DNA from: Stenotrophomonas cyclobalanopsidis
GTDB lineage: Bacteria > Pseudomonadota > Gammaproteobacteria > Xanthomonadales > Xanthomonadaceae
Assembly: GCF_008710035.1 (NCBI RefSeq)
Contig: NZ_VYKI01000016.1
Span: forward strand, 48,745 to 82,550
Reading direction: 5' to 3'
Length of the DNA: 33,806 nt
Positions 22,377-31,304 of the stretch are shown one piece after another (position 1 is the stretch's first letter; every line of letters starts with the position of its first letter). The notes beneath the pieces were generated by a model. The model saw only the letters and a list, made by a program, of their open reading frames with translations. It was not told the origin of the DNA and ran no database searches. The position numbers were made by a program, and so were the translations under genes.

Positions 22377-23548
22377 AGGCCGCTTCACCCGCATTGCCCC
22401 CGTCCACGCCCCGTCATCCCTGGTGGGCGGTCTCTGCCATCGGCCTGGCCACGTTCTCGGTGGTCACCACCGAGATGCTGCCCGTCGGCCTGCTGACGCT
22501 GATCGCCGATCACCTTGGCACGTCGGCAGGCACTGCCGGCCTGATGATCTCCCTGCCTGCGCTGCTGGCGGCCCTGTTCGCGCCGCTGGTGGTCGTCGTT
22601 GCCGGTGGTCTTGATCGACGTCGCATCCTGTGCGCGCTGCTGGGTCTGTTGCTGCTGGCCAACCTCGCTTCGGCACTTGCCCCGGGCATCGGCTGGCTGC
22701 TGGCGGCGCGCGTGCTGGTGGGCTTCTGCATGGGCGGCATCTGGGCCATCGCCGGTGGGCTGGCAGCGCGGCTTGTGCCGACGCCACGCATCGGCCTGGC
22801 CACGTCGATCATCTTCGGTGGCGTGGCCGCGGCCTCGGTGCTGGGCGTGCCCTTGGGCGCACTGATCGGCGAGGCGCTGGGATGGCGCTGGGCGTTCGTG
22901 GCCATGGCCGTGTTCAGTGGCCTGGTCCTGCTGCTGCATCTGTGGGTGGTACCGGCGCTGCCGGTGGAAGGTTCGGTGCGTGCGCGCCACTTCTTGCAGC
23001 AGCTGGGTGATCGTGGGCTGCAGATGGGGCTGCTGCTGACCCTGCTGCTGGTGGCCGGGCACTTCATCGCCTTTACCTACGTGCGGCCACTGTTGATCAC
23101 GCTGGCGCAGGTCGACGCGTCGTGGATCGGCGCGCTGCTGTTTGCCTACGGCCTGGCCGGCATCCTCGGCAACTTCATGGTCGGGCCCTTGTCGGCCAGG
23201 CGCCCGCGCGGGGTGCTGCTGGCCATCGCGCTGGCTCTGCTGCTGACGCCGCTGCTGTTGCTGTCGGTGGGGGGGACGCCGGCCGGTGGTGTTGCCGTGC
23301 TGCTGCTGTGGGGCCTGGCCTATGGCGGGGTATCGGTGGGCTTGATGACGTGGATGATGAAGGCCGTGCCGCAGGCGGTGGAGATCGCCACCGCGCTGTA
23401 TGTGGGCGTGTTCAACATCGGCATCGCGCTGGGTGCGTGGGGTGGTGGGCTGCTGGTGGATGGCATCGGTTTGAAGGCCAACCTGTGGGCGGCGGCCGGG
23501 TTCGCGGCGGTGGCCACCCTCGTCGTGATGACGACGCGCCGCCCGTAG
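22373..23548 (+). CDS. MFS transporter, DHA1 type, second of tandem pair
   Basis: A 391-residue DHA1 exporter with TEMLPVGLLTLIADHLG in helix 1 and LDRRRILCALLG in the helix 2-3 loop. It belongs to the SotB/NepI-like branch and is related to the MFS protein at 2380-3564. It begins with ATG inside the previous gene's stop (ATGA), so the two pumps are translated together. The stop TAG is part of the GTAG that opens the downstream hairpin at 23545. Two separate complete MFS proteins under one repressor suggest complementary substrates or a heteromeric pair; this is inference. Confidence 0.92.
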   Translation: MKAASPALPPSTPRHPWWAVSAIGLATFSVVTTEMLPVGLLTLIADHLGTSAGTAGLMISLPALLAALFAPLVVVVAGGLDRRRILCALLGLLLLANLASALAPGIGWLLAARVLVGFCMGGIWAIAGGLAARLVPTPRIGLATSIIFGGVAAASVLGVPLGALIGEALGWRWAFVAMAVFSGLVLLLHLWVVPALPVEGSVRARHFLQQLGDRGLQMGLLLTLLLVAGHFIAFTYVRPLLITLAQVDASWIGALLFAYGLAGILGNFMVGPLSARRPRGVLLAIALALLLTPLLLLSVGGTPAGGVAVLLLWGLAYGGVSVGLMTWMMKAVPQAVEIATALYVGVFNIGIALGAWGGGLLVDGIGLKANLWAAAGFAAVATLVVMTTRRP

Positions 23549-23567
23549 CTCCACGCCACGCGTGGAT
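23545..23567 (+). repeat. SMAG-like hairpin overlapping a stop codon
   Basis: GTAG, then CTCCACGC-CAC-GCGTGGAT. The TAG is the stop codon of the preceding MFS gene. Confidence 0.7.
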
Positions 23568-23583
23568 GGCACGTCACATCCCA

Positions 23584-23613
23584 TGAAAAAACGGGCGCCT
23601 TTCGGCGCCCGTT
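23584..23613 (-). terminator. Rho-independent terminator of the M13 peptidase gene
   Basis: An exact 10-bp stem AACGGGCGCC/GGCGCCCGTT around a 4-base loop, followed on the minus strand by TTTTTT. It lies 9 bases after the M13 peptidase stop and is the clearest intrinsic terminator in the window. Confidence 0.9.
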
Positions 23614-23622
23614 CGCATCACA

Positions 23623-25734
23623 TCACCACACCTTGACCCGCTTGTCCGGGGCCAGGTACAGCTTCTGGCCTTCCTTCACTTCAAACGCCGGGTACCAGGC
23701 GTCGATGTTGCGCACGGTCAGCGCACGGTACTGGCCCGGTGCGTGCACGTCGGTCAGCAGGCCGTTGCGCAGGGCCTGCTCGCGGCTCTTGCTGCGCCAC
23801 GCCTGGGCGAAGCCGAGGAAGAAGCGCTGGTCTGGCGTGAAGCCTTCCAGGGTCTGGCCCGGCTTGCCCTGCAGCGACAGCTGGTAGGCATCGTAGGCGG
23901 TGCCCAGGCCGGCCACGTCGGCGATGTTCTCGCCCAGGGTCAGCTTGCCGTTGACGTGCACGCCGGGGAACGGCTCATAGCTGCTGAACTGCGCAGCCAG
24001 TGCATCGCCGGCGGCGTTGAACTGCTTGAGGTCCTCGGCCGTCCACCAGTTGTGCAGCTTGCCGGTTTCATCGAACAGCGCGCCGGCGTTGTCGAAGCCA
24101 TGGCTGATCTCGTGGCCGATCACCGCGCCGATGGCACCGTAGTTCACCGCGTCGTCGGCAGCGCCGTCGAAGAACGGCGGCTGCAGGATCGCGGCCGGGA
24201 ACACCAGGCGGTTTTCCAGCGGCACGTTCATCGCGTTGATGGTCTGCGGCAGCATCGCCCATTCGTTGTGGTCGACCGGCTTGCCCAGCTTGGCGACGTT
24301 GCGCGCGTACTCGAACTGCTCGGCCCGCTGCGCATTGCCCAGCGGATCGTCACGGCGGATCTCCAGGCCGGTGTAGTCGCGCCAGGTGTCCGGGTAGCCC
24401 ATTCCCACGGTCAGGCCGGCCACCTTGGCCTTGGCGTGCGCCTTGGTCTGCGGCGACATCCAGGCCAGCGCGTCGATGCGCTTGGCGAAGGCGGCGATGA
24501 TGTTCTTCGCCATCTCGTCCGCGCGTTCCTTGGTGCTGGCGTCGAAGTGCTTCTCCACGTAGCGCTTGCCGATGGCCTCACCCACGGCGTGGTTGGCATC
24601 GTCCACCGCACGCTTCCAGCGCTCGCTCTGCTGGGGGGTGCCGCTCAGCGCGGTGCCGTGGAAGGCGAAGCGGGCATCGGCGAATTTCTTCGGCAGATAG
24701 GCGGCGGCACGGTCCAGCGCGTGGAAGGTCATGTAATCCTTCCACACGTCCAGCGGCTCGGTGGCCACCAGCCTGGACAGGCCGGCGACGGCCTTCGGCT
24801 GCCACACGATGAAGTCCTGCTGCTGGCCCAGCTTGGCCGCGTCCAGGAACGCCGCCCAGTCCATGCCCGGTGCCTTGGCGTTGAAGTCCGCCTGCGTCCA
24901 CGGGTTGGCACCCAGGGTCACGTTGTTGGTTTCTTCCTGGCTGGCGTGGGCCTGGGCGATCCTGGTTTCCAGCGCGAGGATGCGCTGCGCCTTGCCGGCC
25001 GGGTCGGCCACGCCGGCCAGCTGCAGCACCTGCGCGATGTAGGCCTGGTACTGCTTGCGCAGCTCGGCCATGCGCCCATCACCCAGGTAGAAATCGCGGT
25101 CGGGCATGCCCAGGCCGCCCTGCACCAGGTACGGCGCGTTGCGGTCCGGCTGCAGCATGTCCACCGACACCCACAGACCGAAGAGGCGGTCGGTGTAGAA
25201 GTTGGTGGCGTTGAGCAGGTCGACGTCGGCGCGCATGTCGCCACCCAGCGCACGTGCCAGGGCTGCCTTGTCGGCGATGCCGCCGATCGCGGCCAGCTGC
25301 GGCTGCACCGGGGCCAGGCCGCGCTTCTCGATGCCGGCCTCGTCCATGAACGCGGCGTAGTAGTCGCCGATCAGCTTGTCATCGCCGCTGGCCTGCGCAT
25401 TGCCGGCCGCGCCTTCGAGGATCGCGCGGGTATCGGCCTGGGTCTTTTCGGCGATGACGTTGAAGCTGCCAAAGCGCGAACGGTCGGCCGGGATCTCGGT
25501 GTTCTTCACCCAGGTGCCGTTGGCGAAGCCGAAGAAGTCGTCGCCGGCGGCGATGCTGCGGTCCATGCCGCTGGCATCGAAGCCGAAGCTGCCCAGCATC
25601 GGCTTGGCCGGGGCAGGGGTGGCAGCGGCCGGCGCGGCGGTGCCGGCGGCCGGTTCGGCCGGGCGGTCGCAGGCGGCCAGGGACAGGCTGGCGACGATGG
25701 CCAGCGCCAGGGTGGGACGGCGCAGCTTGGACAT
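23623..25734 (-). CDS. M13 family metallopeptidase (neprilysin/PepO-like), lipoprotein
   Basis: A 703-residue zinc endopeptidase of the M13 family. Lipoprotein signal: residues 1-21, lipobox LAAC with C22, then a Pro/Ala-rich linker to about 45. The N-terminal M13 domain starts at FDASGMDRSIAAGDDFFGFANG. The zinc site is HEISH (H541, E542, H545), with the third ligand in the ENIADVAG motif. The C-terminus shows FFLGFAQAWRSKSRE and ends VKVW, close to the CxVW end of the family. The start MSKLRR is the one that gives the lipoprotein signal. It should cleave short peptides in the periplasm or at the outer membrane. It has its own terminator. Confidence 0.95.
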   Translation of the reverse strand: MSKLRRPTLALAIVASLSLAACDRPAEPAAGTAAPAAATPAPAKPMLGSFGFDASGMDRSIAAGDDFFGFANGTWVKNTEIPADRSRFGSFNVIAEKTQADTRAILEGAAGNAQASGDDKLIGDYYAAFMDEAGIEKRGLAPVQPQLAAIGGIADKAALARALGGDMRADVDLLNATNFYTDRLFGLWVSVDMLQPDRNAPYLVQGGLGMPDRDFYLGDGRMAELRKQYQAYIAQVLQLAGVADPAGKAQRILALETRIAQAHASQEETNNVTLGANPWTQADFNAKAPGMDWAAFLDAAKLGQQQDFIVWQPKAVAGLSRLVATEPLDVWKDYMTFHALDRAAAYLPKKFADARFAFHGTALSGTPQQSERWKRAVDDANHAVGEAIGKRYVEKHFDASTKERADEMAKNIIAAFAKRIDALAWMSPQTKAHAKAKVAGLTVGMGYPDTWRDYTGLEIRRDDPLGNAQRAEQFEYARNVAKLGKPVDHNEWAMLPQTINAMNVPLENRLVFPAAILQPPFFDGAADDAVNYGAIGAVIGHEISHGFDNAGALFDETGKLHNWWTAEDLKQFNAAGDALAAQFSSYEPFPGVHVNGKLTLGENIADVAGLGTAYDAYQLSLQGKPGQTLEGFTPDQRFFLGFAQAWRSKSREQALRNGLLTDVHAPGQYRALTVRNIDAWYPAFEVKEGQKLYLAPDKRVKVW

Positions 25735-26021
25735 GGACTTCTCTTGCAGCGGGAAAACCCCAAGTCTAATCCCCTGCGCATGTGCTGGCCGCTCCGCCAC
25801 GGGGGCAGCGCTGTGCGCGATCTGGCTGAACACGCGCCGACGATCTTCACGCCGTCATCGACAGGGTGCATGCTGGGGGCTGCATGCCGGTGCAGCCGCG
25901 GGGAGGTGGCGCACCGGACAGACCCAGGCGTCAAGAATGCTGATCTGCGGCCGCTCTGGTCGGGGATGTGGAGGAATCGTTCGCGCATGAAGCCAGTCGT
26001 CTGCACAGGGAACACCGACCG

Positions 26022-28973
26022 ATGCCAGCGTTGAAACGCGCGTTGGCCCGGCCGCTGCGCGCCATCACCTGGGGCGGCATCGCCGTGGGCGCGCTGCTGG
26101 CCGTGGTGCTGGCGGTGATGCTGGCCAACGACTACCAGCGCCGGCTGGAAGCCGCGCAGCGGCAGAGCCGTGCCATGGCCGTGGGCACCGAGCGGCTGCT
26201 GGCGATGGAACTGCGCAACCTGGAACGGGCCATGAGCGGCATCGCCGCCGATGCCGCCGAACTGTTCCGCAGCGTGCCGGGGCAGGCTCCGGCGCTGCTG
26301 GATGCGTCCATTGACGGTGTGCTGGCCCGCCACGCCGAACTGCACAGCATCGTCGTGCTCGATACCTTCGGGCGCGCGCTGACCGCCGGCAAGGGCGACC
26401 TGCAGCTGCCGCTGTGGACCGACCCGCAGCGGCGCGGGCAGGGCAGCGCGCTGTACCTCGGCCCGCCGCAGCAGGTCATCGATGGCAGCTGGGTGGTGCC
26501 GCTGGCGCTGCCGATGGCGGGCGACCGCTGGCTACTGGCGCGCCTGCGCTGCGACGAGCTGCAGCGCATTGTCAGTGGCCTGGACGTCGGCCCCCATGGA
26601 CTGGTGTCGATCAGTGACCGCGATGGTGCCATGCTGGCACGGGTGCCGGACCCGCAGGCGACGGTGGGCCATCGCTATCACCTGCCGGGACGCGACCTGC
26701 TGGGTCGTGCTGCCGTGGTGGAACTGGGCAGCATCCCCGGCGCGGTAGATGGCATTCCGCGTATCTCCACCATCAGCACGCTGCAGCACAGCCCGCTGGC
26801 GGTGCAGGTCGGGTTGGCCGACGAGGATGTGCTGGCGCCCTGGTGGCCCTACCTGCAGGCAGCAGTGGCCATTGTGCTGGCCTACATCGCCGTGCTGCTG
26901 GTGCTGCTGTACGCGGTGCGCCGCAGCACCCGCAGCCATCAGTCGATGGCCGAGGAACTGCGCACCGGCAGTGCCGAACTTGCGTTGGCCAACCAGGTCG
27001 GACGCGTATGCACCTGGCACGTGGACGAGGATGCCGCGCAGCTGCACTGGTCGCCGCTGGCCCGCGAGATCTTTGGCATTCCGGCCGACTCGCTGCCTTT
27101 GTCCGACTTTTTCACCCGCGTGCACCGTGAGGACAGTGAGCGACTGCAGCGTGCGTTCGAGCAGTCCTTCGCCGGCAACGCGGTCCTGGACCAGGAGTTC
27201 CGGCTGGTGCTGCCCGGTGGCCAGGTGCGCTGGGTGGCCGCACGCGGCCAGCGGGTGGAAGTGGCCGACCGCCAGCGCCGCATGATCGGCGCGCTGACCG
27301 ACCAGACCGAGCGCTACCGTGCGCGCGAACAGATGAGCCGCGCAGAGCGCCGCTTCCGCCTGCTGTTCGACCGCAATCCGGCACCGTTCTGGGTGTTCGA
27401 TCCGAGCAGCCTGCGCTTTCTTGAAGTCAACCAGGCGGCTGTCGAGCAGTACGGCTACAGCCGCGAGGAATTCCTGCAGATGAGCATCCTCGACATTCGT
27501 CCGCGCGGCGGGTGGGACGAGGTGATGGGGGCCATTGCACGGGCACGCGTGGATGGACTGCCGGAGTCGACGGTACGCATGCACCGGCGCCGCGATGGCA
27601 GCGAGTTCGAGGTGCGCGCGCACCTGTCCATGCTGGATTTCGACGGCCGCCCGGCCTGCCTGGTGCTGGCCGAGGATGTCAGCGAGCGCCTGGCCTACGA
27701 GCGTGACCTGGCCTACCGCGCGCGGCACAACCCGGACACCGGCCTGCTGACCGTGCGCGCGCTGACCGAGCAGCTGGACGCACAGGAAGGCGGCTACACC
27801 ATCGCCTATGTGCAGCTGCGTGGCCTGCAGCTGGTGGCCGATACGCTGGGCCGCGAGATCGGCGATGCGGTGCTGCAGTCGATGGCGCTGCGGCTGGGCG
27901 GGTTGGGGGCGCGCTTCGGTACGCTGGCCTTCCAGCCGGCCGAGGACTTCGTGCTGGCCATCGGTGGCGAGCACCCCGCGCAGCTTGCGCTGGATGACCT
28001 GCTGCAGATCGTCTCGGCACCGATGCGCGGCAAGGATTCCCTGCACCAGTTCGAACCGCGCATCGGCATGGCCGTGCATGTCGAGGGCGATGGCCACAGC
28101 GCCGAGCAGGTGATCGGTATGGCCGCGCAGGCCGCGCATGCCGCACGCGCCGAAGGCAACGTGGTGGCCTGGTTCGATAGCGCGGTGACCACCCGCCTGG
28201 CCGACCGCCTGCGCCTGGCCGCGCGCATCCATGCGGCCATCGACAGCGAATTCCAGCTGTATTTCCAGCCGATCCGCCATGCCAGCGACGGCAGCCCGGT
28301 GGCGCTGGAGGCGCTGCTGCGCTGGCCGCAGGCCGATGGCAGTTTCATTCCGCCCAGCGAGTTCATCCAGCTGTGCGAAGACACCGGTCTGATCCTGGCG
28401 CTGGGGCGCTGGGTGATCCGCGCTGCCGCACAGGCACAGCGGCGGCTGGTGGATGCCGGCTGGGGCGAGCTGTCGATCGCGGTGAACGTGTCGGCGGTGC
28501 AGTTCTTCAACAGTGACCTGGTGGCCGAGTTCACCCGCGCCCAGAAGGAGTTCGGCCTGGCCCGCGGCGCACTGCACGTGGAGCTGACCGAGAGCAGCCT
28601 GATGCGCAAGCCGGCGCAGGCGATGCAGACCATGCAGCGCCTGCACGAGCAGGGCATCTGCGTGTCGCTGGATGATTTCGGCACGGGTTACTCCAGCATG
28701 TCCTACCTGCAGCACCTGCCGCTGGACATCCTGAAGATCGACCGCAGCTTCGTGGCGGATGTGGAAACCAATCCGCGCAACGCCTCGATCTGCCGCGCAC
28801 TGCTGTCGCTGGGCCACAGCATGGGGCTGACCATCATCGCCGAGGGCGTGGAAACACCGGGCCAGCTGAACTGGCTGGCCGCGCACGGCTGCGACCAGGT
28901 GCAGGGCTACCTGCTGGGGCGGCCGGCGCCGCTGGAAAAGATCATCGATTCGCTGGATGAAGTCGTCGCCTGA
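26022..28973 (+). CDS. PAS-PAS-degenerate GGDEF-EAL phosphodiesterase
   Basis: A 983-residue membrane c-di-GMP protein. Order: helix 1 (about 13-35), extracytoplasmic sensor (about 36-275), helix 2 (about 277-300), two PAS domains (about 321-430 and 444-560), GGDEF-like domain (about 570-730) and EAL domain (about 730-970). The GGDEF signature is replaced by PAEDF (about 639-643), so cyclase activity is not expected. The EAL set looks intact: E763 (LEALLRW), N822 (VNVSA), ELTES, D884-D885 (DDFGTG), LKIDRSF and AEGVET. ATG 26022 was preferred over an in-frame GTG at 25968. It is the second EAL protein of the window without an active cyclase domain. Confidence 0.93.
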   Translation: MPALKRALARPLRAITWGGIAVGALLAVVLAVMLANDYQRRLEAAQRQSRAMAVGTERLLAMELRNLERAMSGIAADAAELFRSVPGQAPALLDASIDGVLARHAELHSIVVLDTFGRALTAGKGDLQLPLWTDPQRRGQGSALYLGPPQQVIDGSWVVPLALPMAGDRWLLARLRCDELQRIVSGLDVGPHGLVSISDRDGAMLARVPDPQATVGHRYHLPGRDLLGRAAVVELGSIPGAVDGIPRISTISTLQHSPLAVQVGLADEDVLAPWWPYLQAAVAIVLAYIAVLLVLLYAVRRSTRSHQSMAEELRTGSAELALANQVGRVCTWHVDEDAAQLHWSPLAREIFGIPADSLPLSDFFTRVHREDSERLQRAFEQSFAGNAVLDQEFRLVLPGGQVRWVAARGQRVEVADRQRRMIGALTDQTERYRAREQMSRAERRFRLLFDRNPAPFWVFDPSSLRFLEVNQAAVEQYGYSREEFLQMSILDIRPRGGWDEVMGAIARARVDGLPESTVRMHRRRDGSEFEVRAHLSMLDFDGRPACLVLAEDVSERLAYERDLAYRARHNPDTGLLTVRALTEQLDAQEGGYTIAYVQLRGLQLVADTLGREIGDAVLQSMALRLGGLGARFGTLAFQPAEDFVLAIGGEHPAQLALDDLLQIVSAPMRGKDSLHQFEPRIGMAVHVEGDGHSAEQVIGMAAQAAHAARAEGNVVAWFDSAVTTRLADRLRLAARIHAAIDSEFQLYFQPIRHASDGSPVALEALLRWPQADGSFIPPSEFIQLCEDTGLILALGRWVIRAAAQAQRRLVDAGWGELSIAVNVSAVQFFNSDLVAEFTRAQKEFGLARGALHVELTESSLMRKPAQAMQTMQRLHEQGICVSLDDFGTGYSSMSYLQHLPLDILKIDRSFVADVETNPRNASICRALLSLGHSMGLTIIAEGVETPGQLNWLAAHGCDQVQGYLLGRPAPLEKIIDSLDEVVA

Positions 28974-28976
28974 CAG

Positions 28977-29002
28977 GTAGATCCGCCGGGCCATGCCCGG
29001 CG
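28977..29002 (+). repeat. SMAG-like hairpin, first of a direct pair
   Basis: GTAG, then ATC-CGCCGGGC-CAT-GCCCGGCG. A GAGCGCGAAGCGC tail follows it, and the same tail follows the next copy. Confidence 0.7.
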
Positions 29003-29038
29003 AGCGCGAAGCGCGGGAACGTCACGCGGCCCAACCCG

Positions 29039-29060
29039 GTAGCGCCGGGCCATGCCCGGC
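29039..29060 (+). repeat. SMAG-like hairpin, second of a direct pair
   Basis: GTAG, then CGCCGGGC-CAT-GCCCGGCG, about 60 bases after the first copy and just before the LysR stop. It is nearly identical to the element at 16278. Confidence 0.75.
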
Positions 29061-29078
29061 GAGCGCGAAGCGCCGGCG

Positions 29079-29960
29079 TCACACCCCCGCATCCACCAGA
29101 TAATCAATGAAGCTGCGCACCTTCGGTGCCAGGTGGCTGCGGCTGGTGTAGACGGCAAAGATGCCGATCATGGGCACGTCCCATTCCGGCAGCACGCGCA
29201 CCAGGCGGCCATCGGCCAGCGCGTCCTCCAGCAGGAAATCCGGCTGCAGGATCACGCCCATGCCGGCGATGGCCGCTTCGCGCAGCACGTCGCCGTTGTT
29301 GGCCTGCAGGATGCTGTTCACCGTCACCCGCGTTTCGCCGCCGGGTCCCTGCAGTGGCCACTGGTTGCCCGAGGCCCAGTAGCTGTAGCCGAGGCAGTCG
29401 TGCTGTTCCAGGTCCTGCGGGGTGCGCGGCGTGCCACGTGCGGCCAGATAGGACGGCGCAGCACACAGCGTGATGCGGGCCTGGCCCAGCCGCCGCGCGA
29501 TCAGCGCCGGGCTCGGTTCGCGGGTGATGCGGATGGCCACGTCATAGCCTTCTTCCACCATGTCCACCAGGCGGTCGGACAGCGCCAGGTCCAGCTCCAC
29601 CTGCGGGAAGCGCTGGCGGTAGCCGGCCAGCAGCGGGCCGAGGCGGGCGATGCCCCAGCTGACCGGCGCGTTGATGCGCAGCATGCCCGAGGGCTCCAGC
29701 GCCTGGGCGCCGATGCTCGCTTCCAGCGCATCGAACTCGGCCAGCAGGCGCACGCACTGCGCGTAGTAGGCCGCGCCCGCGCTGGTGGGGCTGACCCGCC
29801 GCGTGGTGCGGTGGAGCAGGCGGGTGGACAGGCGCTTTTCCAGCGCGGCCACCTGCCGGGTCACCCCGGCCGTGGACATGTCCAGCGCCTGGGCGGCGGC
29901 ACTGAAGCCATTGCGCTCGACCACCGCCACGAACACACGCATCGCATCCAGGGTGTCCAT
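29079..29960 (-). CDS. LysR-family transcriptional regulator
   Basis: A 293-residue LysR regulator. The HTH lies at about 1-60 (MRVFVAVVERNGFSAAAQAL, then STRLLHRTTRRVSPT) and the effector domain from about 90 on (LRINAPVSWGIARLGPLL). It resembles the DsdC/AaeR/CrgA-like branch. It is divergent from the DoxX-dioxygenase-esterase operon, and the intervening 95 bases hold two inverted repeats. Control of that operon is inferred from position. Confidence 0.93.
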   Translation of the reverse strand: MDTLDAMRVFVAVVERNGFSAAAQALDMSTAGVTRQVAALEKRLSTRLLHRTTRRVSPTSAGAAYYAQCVRLLAEFDALEASIGAQALEPSGMLRINAPVSWGIARLGPLLAGYRQRFPQVELDLALSDRLVDMVEEGYDVAIRITREPSPALIARRLGQARITLCAAPSYLAARGTPRTPQDLEQHDCLGYSYWASGNQWPLQGPGGETRVTVNSILQANNGDVLREAAIAGMGVILQPDFLLEDALADGRLVRVLPEWDVPMIGIFAVYTSRSHLAPKVRSFIDYLVDAGV

Positions 29961-29978
29961 TGTTTCGCCTTCTGCAAC

Positions 29979-30002
29979 AAATACGGTCAGATCATCGTAT
30001 TT
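29979..30002. promoter_or_regulatory. Candidate LysR operator, AAATACG-N10-CGTATTT
   Basis: An exact 7-bp inverted repeat separated by 10 bases, 19 bases upstream of the LysR start and 54 upstream of DoxX. AT-rich symmetry in this gap fits a LysR recognition site. Confidence 0.6.
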
Positions 30003-30012
30003 ATCGGCCCTG

Positions 30013-30036
30013 GTGAGCGCAATAAGCTGTGCTCAC
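30013..30036. promoter_or_regulatory. Second inverted repeat, GTGAGC-N12-GCTCAC
   Basis: Exact 6-bp arms 12 bases apart, between the LysR operator candidate and the DoxX ribosome site. It could be an activation site or an mRNA hairpin near the DoxX start. Confidence 0.4.
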
Positions 30037-30055
30037 TCCTTCCGAGGTGCCTGCC

Positions 30056-30466
30056 ATGTCTGCCCCTTCCCGTTCGTTGTCACCGCTCGCCCCCTATGCC
30101 GCCACCCTGCTGCGGCTGGCGCTGGGCGGCCTGTTCCTGGCCCACGGCCTGACCAAGCTGCTGGTGTTCACCCCGGCTGGCACGGCGGCCTATTTCCAGT
30201 CGCTGGGCCTGCCCGGTGCGCTGGGCTATATCACGATTGTTGCCGAACTCGGCCTGGCCACCGCCCTGCTGCTGGGCATCTACGCGCGCTGGATCGGCCT
30301 GCTGGGCGTGCCGCTGCTGCTGGGCACCATCGTCACCGTGCACGGCGCCAACGGTTTCAGCTTCGCCAACAGTGGCGGCGGCTGGGAATACCCGGTGTTC
30401 TGGGCCGTGGCCCTGGTCGTGCTGTTCCTGCTGGGCGATGGCCGCTGGACCCTGCGTTCGCGCTGA
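30056..30466 (+). CDS. DoxX-family membrane protein
   Basis: A 136-residue, four-helix DoxX-family protein (LLRLALGGLFLAHGLTKLLV as first helix, then HGANGFSFANSGGGWEYPVF before the last helix). Members sit in the inner membrane; several take part in thiol or quinone-linked redox stress responses, but the reaction is not firmly known. The ATG was chosen over an upstream in-frame start because GAGG precedes it. It leads the operon with the extradiol dioxygenase (31 bp gap) and an esterase. Confidence 0.9.
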   Translation: MSAPSRSLSPLAPYAATLLRLALGGLFLAHGLTKLLVFTPAGTAAYFQSLGLPGALGYITIVAELGLATALLLGIYARWIGLLGVPLLLGTIVTVHGANGFSFANSGGGWEYPVFWAVALVVLFLLGDGRWTLRSR

Positions 30467-30497
30467 TCGCCCCCTGAAAGAATTCCTGGAGGTTCCC

Positions 30498-31304
30498 ATG
30501 TCCCGCCTGCCTTCGCTGTACATCTCCCATGGTTCGCCGATGACCGCCCTGCATCCGGGCCAGGTCGGCGTGCGCCTGGCCGAGCTGGCCCGCGACCTGC
30601 CGACGCCGCGCGCGATCGTCATCGCCTCGGCGCACTGGCTCGCCCGCCAGCCGCTGGTCGGCACGCACCCGCAGCCGCCGACCATCCATGATTTCGGTGG
30701 TTTCCCGCGCGAGCTGTTCGAACTGCAGTACCCGGCCCCGGGCGACCCGGCGCTGGCCGAAGAAGTCGCCGGCCGCATCGCCGCCGCCGGACTGCCGGTG
30801 GCCATCGACCCGCAGCGCGGCCTCGACCACGGCGCGTGGGTGCCGCTGCGCATGCTGCGCCCGCAGGCCGACATTCCGGTGGTGCCGGTGTCGATCCAGC
30901 CGATGCTGGGCCCACAGCACCAGTACGCGCTGGGCCGCGCGCTGGCACCGCTGCGCGAGCAGGGCGTACTGCTGATCGGTTCGGGCAGCATCACCCACAA
31001 CCTGCACGACTGGCGCGATTACCAGGACGGCAAGGAAGCCCCCTATGTGCGCCCCTTCATCGAATGGGTGGAGCAGCGCCTGGCCGCCAACGATCGCGAC
31101 GCGCTGTTCGACTACCGCCGCCAGGCACCGTTTGCCGAGCGCGCGCATCCCACCGATGAGCACCTGCTGCCGCTGTACTTCGCGATGGGCGCAGCAGGCG
31201 AGGGTGGCTTCGGTGCGCAGCGCATCGATGCGGGCATCGACGCCGGCATGCTGGCGATGGATATCTACCGCTTCGATGGCAGCGCTGCGGCGGTGGCCGC
31301 ATGA
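30498..31304 (+). CDS. Extradiol ring-cleavage dioxygenase, DODA/LigB type
   Basis: A 268-residue class III extradiol dioxygenase of the 4,5-DOPA dioxygenase-like (YgiD) branch. Candidate metal or catalytic histidines lie in SHGSP (His11), ASAHW, GLDHGAWVPL and GSITHNLHDW. It would use a non-haem metal and O2 to open a catechol-type ring in the cytoplasm. TGGAGG lies six bases before the ATG. It overlaps the following esterase gene by 4 bp. The natural substrate is not known; detoxification of catechols is a reasonable inference from the DoxX and hydrolase context. Confidence 0.92.
   Translation: MSRLPSLYISHGSPMTALHPGQVGVRLAELARDLPTPRAIVIASAHWLARQPLVGTHPQPPTIHDFGGFPRELFELQYPAPGDPALAEEVAGRIAAAGLPVAIDPQRGLDHGAWVPLRMLRPQADIPVVPVSIQPMLGPQHQYALGRALAPLREQGVLLIGSGSITHNLHDWRDYQDGKEAPYVRPFIEWVEQRLAANDRDALFDYRRQAPFAERAHPTDEHLLPLYFAMGAAGEGGFGAQRIDAGIDAGMLAMDIYRFDGSAAAVAA

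Noticed and set aside
23743..26034. Plus-strand frame of 763 residues opposite the M13 peptidase
   Set aside because: It is the complement of a clear M13 gene with all catalytic motifs; no domain is recognisable in the opposite frame.
26532..28994. Minus-strand frame of 820 residues opposite the PAS-EAL gene
   Set aside because: Antisense shadow; the plus strand has complete PAS and EAL motifs.
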